This document shows, one piece after another, positions 59,068 to 64,000 of a stretch of 64,000 nt of DNA. The number at the start of each line of letters is the position of its first letter. The first letter of the stretch is position 1. The notes beneath the pieces are model-generated. The model saw nothing but the letters and a program-made list of their open reading frames with translations. It ran no database searches and was not told where the DNA came from. Source of the DNA: an uncultured Eubacteriales bacterium. GTDB taxonomy: Bacteria > Bacillota > Clostridia > Oscillospirales > Oscillospiraceae. Position numbers and translations under genes: made by a program. The DNA is taken from the NCBI GenBank assembly GCA_900544295.1, contig UQUO01000002.1, forward strand, positions 123,044-187,043, given 5' to 3'.

Positions 59068-59951
59068 AAAAGCTGCTCATCCTCAGCGGTAAGGGCGGCA
59101 CGGGCAAGACCACGACCGCCGCCGCCTTCATCCGTTTTTCCGGGGCGCGCGCCGCCGCTGACTGCGACGTGGACGCGCCGAATCTCGCCCTCGTATCCGG
59201 CGGATACCCGGAGCGGCGCGAGGCGGACTTCCTGGGCTCCGACAAGGCGAGTATTGACCCCACCGCCTGCCTGGGCTGCGGAAAATGCGTGGAAATGTGC
59301 CGTTTCGGGGCGATTTCGCCCTCGGAGCACGGCAAATTTGCCGTGGACGAGCTTCGCTGTGAGGGCTGCGGGCTCTGCGTCGAGTGCTGCCCAGCGGGCG
59401 CGGCGCGGCTGGGTCCGGACATTGCAGGGAAGCTGCGCGTTTTTACAGGTGCAGGCGCCTTTGCCGACGCGGAGCTGCGCATGGGGCGCGGCAACTCGGG
59501 CAAACTGGTGACTGAGGTCAAGCGCGCGCTGTTCGAGACCGCGCCTGGAGAGAAACTGGCGATAATCGACGGCTCGCCCGGCGTGGGCTGCCCCGTCATG
59601 GCCTCGATGAACGGCGTGAGCCTGGCGCTCATTGTGACGGAGCCCTCGCTCTCTGGCCTGAGCGACATGCAGAGGCTCGTGCGGACGGCCTCAATGTCGC
59701 GGGTGCGCACGGCGGTCTGCGTGAACCGTGCCGACGTCAGCCCGGAACTGGCGGAGAAAATCGAGAGCTGGTGCGCGGAACAGGACGTGCCTTTCCTCGG
59801 GCGCATACCCTTTGACAAAAGCGCCCAGCGCGCGATAAACGAGGGCCGCAGTCTGGCGGATATCGACTGCCCGGCGCGCGAGGCGCTATATGAGGTGTTT
59901 ATCAAAGCCACGAGGCTTTTAGACTTGAATATCAATGATAAGGAGACGTAA
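59064..59951 (+). CDS. MinD-like P-loop ATPase with inserted ferredoxin domain (2)
   Basis: 295 residues. Walker A LSGKGGTGKTTTAAAF (6-21); two ferredoxin Cys sets (CLGCGKCVEMCRFGA and CEGCGLCVECCPAGA, about 70-115); IIDGSPGVGCPV as Walker B region. Paralogous to the gene before it, so a heterodimer is likely. Overlaps the previous stop by ATGA. Confidence 0.93.
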   Translation: MKKLLILSGKGGTGKTTTAAAFIRFSGARAAADCDVDAPNLALVSGGYPERREADFLGSDKASIDPTACLGCGKCVEMCRFGAISPSEHGKFAVDELRCEGCGLCVECCPAGAARLGPDIAGKLRVFTGAGAFADAELRMGRGNSGKLVTEVKRALFETAPGEKLAIIDGSPGVGCPVMASMNGVSLALIVTEPSLSGLSDMQRLVRTASMSRVRTAVCVNRADVSPELAEKIESWCAEQDVPFLGRIPFDKSAQRAINEGRSLADIDCPAREALYEVFIKATRLLDLNINDKET

Positions 59952-59956
59952 GAGTT

Positions 59957-60322
59957 ATGAAAATCGCAGTTGCAGCTATGGGAAACACGGTGTCCGGCCA
60001 TTTCGGACACTGCGACAACTTCAACCTCTACGACGCCGATGGCGGCGTGATAACGGCCGAGGAATCCATCCCCAATCCGGGCCACAGGCCGGGCTTCCTG
60101 CCGAACTTCCTGGCCGACAAGGGCGTGCAGGTCATCATAGCCGGCGGCATGGGCGGCGGCGCCGTCGAGATATTTAACGAGCGTGGCGTCGAGGTCATAG
60201 TCGGCGCGACCGGCGATTCCCGCACCGCGGTCGAAGCCTACCTCAAGGGCGAACTGAAGAGCACCGGCTCCGTCTGCCACAAACACGAGCACGCCGGCGA
60301 GTGCGGTCATCACCACGAGTGA
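59957..60322 (+). CDS. NifX-type metal-cluster-binding protein with His-rich tail
   Basis: 121 residues: KIAVAAMGNTVSGHFGHCDN at the head and VQVIIAGGMGGGAVEIFNER in the middle are family marks. The tail (CHKHEHAGECGHHHE) is a clear metal-binding patch absent from the first NifX-type protein of the operon. AAGGAG and seven bases fix the start. Ends the ORP-like operon. Confidence 0.9.
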   Translation: MKIAVAAMGNTVSGHFGHCDNFNLYDADGGVITAEESIPNPGHRPGFLPNFLADKGVQVIIAGGMGGGAVEIFNERGVEVIVGATGDSRTAVEAYLKGELKSTGSVCHKHEHAGECGHHHE

Positions 60323-60352
60323 TATCCGCCATAAATATGCTCTCACTATAAA

Positions 60353-60395
60353 AACCACCCCGTTTCTCTGGCAAGGCAGGAGAAACGGGGTGGAC
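60353..60395. terminator. Bidirectional terminator between ORP-like operon and GH3 gene
   Basis: CCACCCCGTTTCTC / GAGAAACGGGGTGG, 14-bp stem, 11-base loop. Confidence 0.85.
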
Positions 60396-60408
60396 ATGTT
60401 TTTCAGCG

Positions 60409-61608
60409 TCACTCCGCGATGCCGTGCGAGAGCTTCAGCATCAGGACACGCAGGGCGCTTTCGTCTATTCGCTGCTCGGTCAGGCGGCCTTCGGTCACGG
60501 CGGTTTCGAGGGCGGTCAGGGCGGCGGCAAGGTCGGGGATGCCCAGCATGATGTCTCCCCCGGCTTCCAGATACTTTACGCAGACCTCTCCTATCTCATA
60601 GCCCGCGAGCGCGCCCATATCCAGGGAGTCCGTGACTACTACGCCGTCCCAGCCCAGCTCCTCACGCAGCAGGCCGGTAATGACCTCATGCGATATCGTT
60701 GCGGGTTCATCGTCCACGGCGGTTACGGTGATATGGCCAACCATGACCATATCCACGCCAGCTTCTATCCCCGCCTCGAAGGGCAGGAATTCGCCGGCGC
60801 GCAGCTCTTCCAGGCTCTTGTCCACAACAGCCGCGCCCTCGTGCGTATCCGTCGAGGTGTCGCCATGGCCCGGGAAATGCTTCACGCAGCAGATGACGCC
60901 CGACTCCGTGAACCCGCGCACCGCCGCGGCGACGAGCTCCGACGCCTGGCCGAATTCGTCCGAATAGGCCCTGTCCCCTATCACTGTATTCGCCGGGTTC
61001 GTCCACACGTCGGCCACCGGGGCAAAATCAGTGTTGAACAGGCAGCTTACCATGTCCGTGCCGATGGTCAGGGCGTTCTGGTACGCCGTGTCCTCGCCCA
61101 TGTCCTTGTAGCTGTACATGGAGTGGATGAAGGTCGTGCCCAGCTTGTACATGAGCCGGCCCACGTTGCCCCCCTCCTCGTCCGCGCTGATGATGAGGGG
61201 TATCTTGGAATACGACTGCGTGTTCTCTATCATCTCCCGCGTCTGCTCCTGCGTGACGAGGTTGTCCACGCTGTAGATGAGCCCGCCGACGGGGTACTGC
61301 TCCAGAGCGAGGCGCGTCGTCTCCCCCGCTGCGGTGACGGGGCTCTCCCCTGTCAGGACCTCGGGACGGACTATCATGAGCTGACAGAGCTTCTCACGCA
61401 GGCTCATGCCCGCGAGCAGCTCCTCCGCGCGCGTCAGCACCGGGTCGGGCGTCGGCGTCGGCTCCGGGGTCGGGGTCGGTGCTGGTGTAGCTACGCCTTC
61501 GGCGTCAGGGCTGGGCAGCGCGGGCTCCTCGGGCGCCGTGCCGCAGGCAGAGAGCGCCAGCAAAAGGCTTAAAATGAGACAAACGGCGGATTCCCTAAGT
61601 TTTTTCAT
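60409..61608 (-). CDS. GH3-family lipoprotein, NagZ-like beta-N-acetylglucosaminidase
   Basis: 399 residues. Lipoprotein signal with lipobox LSAC (Cys near 22), a TPTPEPTPTPDP linker (43-58), then a GH3 domain. NagZ marks are KHFPGHGDTSTDTH (near 245, the His-Asp acid/base loop of bacterial NagZ) and VVTDSLDMGAL (near 335, with the nucleophile Asp). It probably trims N-acetylglucosamine from muropeptides or other glycans outside the membrane. Divergent from the CobW pair. Confidence 0.9.
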   Translation of the reverse strand: MKKLRESAVCLILSLLLALSACGTAPEEPALPSPDAEGVATPAPTPTPEPTPTPDPVLTRAEELLAGMSLREKLCQLMIVRPEVLTGESPVTAAGETTRLALEQYPVGGLIYSVDNLVTQEQTREMIENTQSYSKIPLIISADEEGGNVGRLMYKLGTTFIHSMYSYKDMGEDTAYQNALTIGTDMVSCLFNTDFAPVADVWTNPANTVIGDRAYSDEFGQASELVAAAVRGFTESGVICCVKHFPGHGDTSTDTHEGAAVVDKSLEELRAGEFLPFEAGIEAGVDMVMVGHITVTAVDDEPATISHEVITGLLREELGWDGVVVTDSLDMGALAGYEIGEVCVKYLEAGGDIMLGIPDLAAALTALETAVTEGRLTEQRIDESALRVLMLKLSHGIAE

Positions 61609-61615
61609 TTTACGT

Positions 61616-61644
61616 TTGACCCCCCGTGTTGCTGGTGGTAAAAT
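61616..61644 (+). promoter_or_regulatory. Promoter of the CobW-family pair
   Basis: TTGACC (61616-61621), 17 bases, TAAAAT (61639-61644). Confidence 0.72.
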
Positions 61645-61649
61645 ATATT

Positions 61650-61665
61650 GGTTATGATTATAACC
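61650..61665 (+). promoter_or_regulatory. Palindrome downstream of the CobW promoter
   Basis: GGTTAT-GATT-ATAACC, perfect 6-bp arms, at about +1 to +15. Its TTATGATTATAA core looks like a Fur/PerR/Zur-type box, and COG0523 genes are often Zur-controlled; the regulator is not in the window. Confidence 0.6.
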
Positions 61666-61706
61666 CAGTCAAAACAGAATTACAATTTCAAAAGGAAGCG
61701 TAGAAA

Positions 61707-62774
61707 ATGACGAAAATAGACATATTCTCAGGCTTTCTCGGCGCAGGCAAGACCACGCTCATCAAAAAGCTCATCTCCGAGGCCTACTCGGGCGAGAAGC
61801 TGGTGCTCATCGAGAATGAATTCGGTGAGATCTCAGTGGACGGCGGCTTTTTGCAGGACGCGGGCGTTGAGATAACCGAGATGAGCTCCGGCTGCATCTG
61901 CTGCAGCCTCGTAGGCGACTTTGCCGAGGCGCTGGAAAAGGTCAAAACCCAATTTGCGCCCGACCGCATACTCATCGAGCCCTCCGGCGTCGGCAAGCTC
62001 TCTGACGTCATCCGCGCCGTGCAGGACGTGGGCGATCCCGATCTCGTCCCCGGCTCCTTCACCACCGTCGTGGACGCCACACGCGCCAAGATGTACATGA
62101 AAAACTTCGGTGAATTCTGGTGCAACCAGGTCGAGAACGCCGGGGCCATCGTGCTCTCCCGCACGAAGGGCATGAACGAGGCCAAGCTGGCCGCCTGCGT
62201 GGACATGCTCCGCGAGCACAACAAGGACGCCGTCATCGTGACGACCCCCTGGGATGAGCTGGACGGCAAGACCCTGCGCGCCGCTATGGAGCACGAGGAC
62301 AGCCTCAAGGCCGAGCTCGCCCGCCTGGCCGCCGAAGCCGCCGAGGAGGAAGAGGACGAGTGCTGCTGCGGGCATGAGCACCATCATGAGCACGAGCATG
62401 AACATCACCACCACGAGGGCGAGGAGTGCTCCTGCGGACACGAGCACCACGACCACGACCACGAGCACCATCACCACCATCACCACGGCCACGATGCGGA
62501 CGAGGTGTTCGTGAGCTGGGGCGCGGAGACGGCGCGGAAGTTCACGGAAGCGGAGATAAACGAGATGCTCGCCGGGCTGGACAGCCTGCGCTACGGCCAG
62601 GTCGTCCGCGCGAAGGGCTACGTCGCCTCCGAGGGCGAGGACTGGATATATTTCGACTACGTCCCCGGCGAGCGCGAGCTGCGCCGCGGCGCCCCGGCTG
62701 TGACCGGCAGGCTCTGCGTCATCGGCTCCGGCCTTGACGAAGACGGATTGAGGGAGCTGTTCAAACTTGGCTGA
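61707..62774 (+). CDS. COG0523/CobW GTPase with long His-rich loop
   Basis: 355 residues. G3E GTPase with Walker A GFLGAGKTTLIKKL (8-21), metal site SSGCICCSL (CxCC, near 61-69), and SRTKGMNEAKLA as switch region. A stretch of about 55 residues (about 215-270; HEHHHEHEHEHHHHEGEECS and similar) is a metal reservoir. The C-terminal domain (about 275-355) follows. Such proteins deliver zinc or other metals to enzymes under shortage. Ribosome site AAGGAAG. Confidence 0.93.
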   Translation: MTKIDIFSGFLGAGKTTLIKKLISEAYSGEKLVLIENEFGEISVDGGFLQDAGVEITEMSSGCICCSLVGDFAEALEKVKTQFAPDRILIEPSGVGKLSDVIRAVQDVGDPDLVPGSFTTVVDATRAKMYMKNFGEFWCNQVENAGAIVLSRTKGMNEAKLAACVDMLREHNKDAVIVTTPWDELDGKTLRAAMEHEDSLKAELARLAAEAAEEEEDECCCGHEHHHEHEHEHHHHEGEECSCGHEHHDHDHEHHHHHHHGHDADEVFVSWGAETARKFTEAEINEMLAGLDSLRYGQVVRAKGYVASEGEDWIYFDYVPGERELRRGAPAVTGRLCVIGSGLDEDGLRELFKLG

Positions 62775-63720
62775 GCAAAGGCAAATTCCCGTCTACCTGT
62801 TCACCGGCTTTCTGGAGGCGGGCAAGACGAAGTTCATACAGGAGACCCTTGAAGACAAGCGCTTCAACAACGGCGAGCCGACGCTGCTGCTCGTCTGCGA
62901 AGAGGGCATCGAGGAGTTCGAGCCCGAGGAGTTCTCCGGCCACCGCGTAAAGCTGAAGGCCGTTGAGGAGGAGAGCGAGCTGACGCCTGAGAACCTCGCG
63001 GCCTGGCTCGAAGCCGCGGGCGCTGAGCGCGTGCTGGTGGAGTACAACGGCATGTGGATGCTCGACACGCTCTACGGCGCGCTGCCGGAAAACTGGCTGG
63101 TGGCGCAGGAGTTCATGTTCGCGGACGCGGGCACCTTCCTCACCTACAACGCCAACATGCGCCAGCTTTGCTACGACAAGATGAAGAGCGCTGAGCTCGT
63201 CGTGTTCAACCGCTTCAAGCCCGAAATGGACAAGATGGAGTTCCACAAGATAGTCCGCGGCGCATCCCGCCGGGCGGACATTGCCTACGAGACGGCCGAC
63301 GGCAAGGTCGCCTACGACGACATAGAGGACCCCCTGCCCTTCGACCTCGACGCGCCCGTCGTGAACATCGAGGACAGGGACTACGCGCTCTGGTACCGCG
63401 ACGTATCCGAGGAGCCGAAGAAGTACGCGGGCAAGACCGTGCGTGTGAAAGTACGCTGCCTCAAACGCAAGGGCATCCCAGCCGGCAGCGTGATCGCCGG
63501 ACGTCACATCATGACCTGCTGCGAGGCCGACATCCAGTTTTCCGCCTTCATATGCGTCTGCTCCGACGCGCCAGAGCCGGAAAACGACGCCTGGGTCATT
63601 TTGACGGCGAAGATGGACTACAAGTTCCACCGTGCCTACGGCCGCCGCGGCCCGGTGCTGACGGCCCTCTCCTGGGAGAAAGCTGAGCCCCCTGAGCAGC
63701 CTGTTGCAACGTTTTATTGA
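62767..63720 (+). CDS. CobW-like GTPase with YcgQ-like C-terminal domain
   Basis: 317 residues. Walker A GFLEAGKTKFIQETL (11-25); the CxCC motif of the first protein is absent (its place is VEYNGMWMLDTL). The C-terminal part (about 210-300; YAGKTVRVKVRCLKRKG, AGRHIMTCCEADIQF) resembles the conserved domain of YcgQ/DUF1980 proteins that accompany YcgR-type permeases. Starts at a TTG overlapping the previous stop by eight bases. Likely a partner in metal delivery. Confidence 0.83.
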   Translation: MAEQRQIPVYLFTGFLEAGKTKFIQETLEDKRFNNGEPTLLLVCEEGIEEFEPEEFSGHRVKLKAVEEESELTPENLAAWLEAAGAERVLVEYNGMWMLDTLYGALPENWLVAQEFMFADAGTFLTYNANMRQLCYDKMKSAELVVFNRFKPEMDKMEFHKIVRGASRRADIAYETADGKVAYDDIEDPLPFDLDAPVVNIEDRDYALWYRDVSEEPKKYAGKTVRVKVRCLKRKGIPAGSVIAGRHIMTCCEADIQFSAFICVCSDAPEPENDAWVILTAKMDYKFHRAYGRRGPVLTALSWEKAEPPEQPVATFY

Positions 63721-63724
63721 GATG

Positions 63725-63755
63725 AAAAAGCGCCGCCCTCCGGGCGGCGCTTTTT
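63725..63755 (+). terminator. Terminator after the CobW pair
   Basis: AAAAAGCGCCGCCC / GGGCGGCGCTTTTT, 14-bp stem. Confidence 0.92.
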
Positions 63756-63789
63756 CATTGCCTCGGGCAACGGCTCGTGTCGCAGTTCC

Positions 63790-64000
63790 CAGCGCCCCCT
63801 GTAGGGGCGGGGTTCCACCCCCGCCCGGCGTCGGATGACTGCGGGTGTTCGTAAATCGCAGGGGCTGCGGGCGGCGGAGGCCGCCCGCAAAGGGGGGACC
63901 CCCGGCGAGGGTCCCCCCTTTGACCCCCTCCTGCGCTTTGTGAGCATAAGGAGAGTTCCGCGCGCTGCGGCGCGCGTCCAAGGGCTCCGCCCCTGGACCC
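63790..64000. repeat. GC-rich REP-like intergenic repeat region
   Basis: Several nested short palindromes (GGGGCGGG..CCCGCCC at 63804-63826, GCGGGCGGC..GCCGCCCGC near 63866-63888, GGGGGGACCC..GGGTCCCCCC near 63892-63916). No gene with credible codon use; the pattern resembles intergenic repeats spread through Oscillospiraceae genomes. Cut by the window end. Confidence 0.55.

Noticed and set aside
57878..60322. Nitrogen-fixation genes, from the NifX-type similarity.
   Set aside because: No nitrogenase structural or nif assembly genes; the DUF134 plus ferredoxin-ATPase set is the ORP-like type.
63714..63981. Short open frames in the GC-rich window end.
   Set aside because: They run through palindromic repeats with no ribosome site and no protein-like composition.

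Overview
The window looks like the chromosome of a GC-rich Gram-positive anaerobe of the class Clostridia, most likely an Oscillospiraceae-type gut bacterium. The reasons are the gene set (SpoIIIE/FtsK translocase, Mini-III, RqcH/FbpA, YerC, CotH, S-layer-homology proteins, sigma/anti-sigma pairs), strong AGGAGG ribosome binding sites, and the TTGACA-N17-TATAAT promoter style. Family assignments are from sequence recognition only; no search was run.

Host part 1 (1-25.9 kb): the end of a PcrA/UvrD helicase; an aldose epimerase; a membrane-anchored serpin with its own sigma factor; an S-layer beta-helix protein; a Val-Phe-Gly-Cys tRNA operon; hslO, a methyltransferase and yerC; an NfeD/SPFH pair; a eukaryotic-type hexokinase and a hotdog thioesterase; a VTC (broken)-DUF4956-CotH cluster; the uppP-ftsK-mrnC-rqcH operon; a second sigma/anti-sigma pair; two membrane proteins; and a second S-layer beta-helix protein.

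Inserted part (about 26.0-56.9 kb): a mobilizable element lying 3' of a second tRNA cluster. Its backbone is a KilA-N gene at the left and, at the right, relaxase, ribbon-helix-helix, ArdA-like and two unknown genes. Between them lies a cargo island of about 26 kb (26.8-52.75 kb) whose two ends are both gene fusions: a truncated ferric-siderophore permease against KilA-N, and an AraC regulator tail fused in frame to the relaxase. The cargo holds a FecCD permease, a metal P-type ATPase operon, AraC and DtxR/MntR-family regulators, flavodoxin and DUF3793, a small HMA protein, three tandem pairs of half-size ABC transporters (same architecture as YbtPQ/IrtAB), three TetR regulators and five methyltransferase genes, one of them frameshifted in a G7 tract. 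Seven copies of a 16-bp palindrome (GTTAGC-N4-GCTAAC) sit in front of the iron/ABC/methyltransferase transcription units, and one exactly fills the 17-bp spacer of a promoter. I read this as a metal-responsive regulon, probably iron, for uptake and perhaps synthesis of a methylated metal-binding small molecule. Substrate and product are not known from sequence.

Host part 2 (56.9-64 kb): an Arg-His-Gln-Lys tRNA operon; an ORP-like operon (DUF134 regulator, two NifX-type proteins, two MinD-like ATPases with ferredoxin inserts) behind a promoter carrying an 11-bp inverted repeat; a secreted GH3 lipoprotein; two overlapping COG0523/CobW metallochaperone genes behind a palindromic operator; and a GC-rich REP-like tail.
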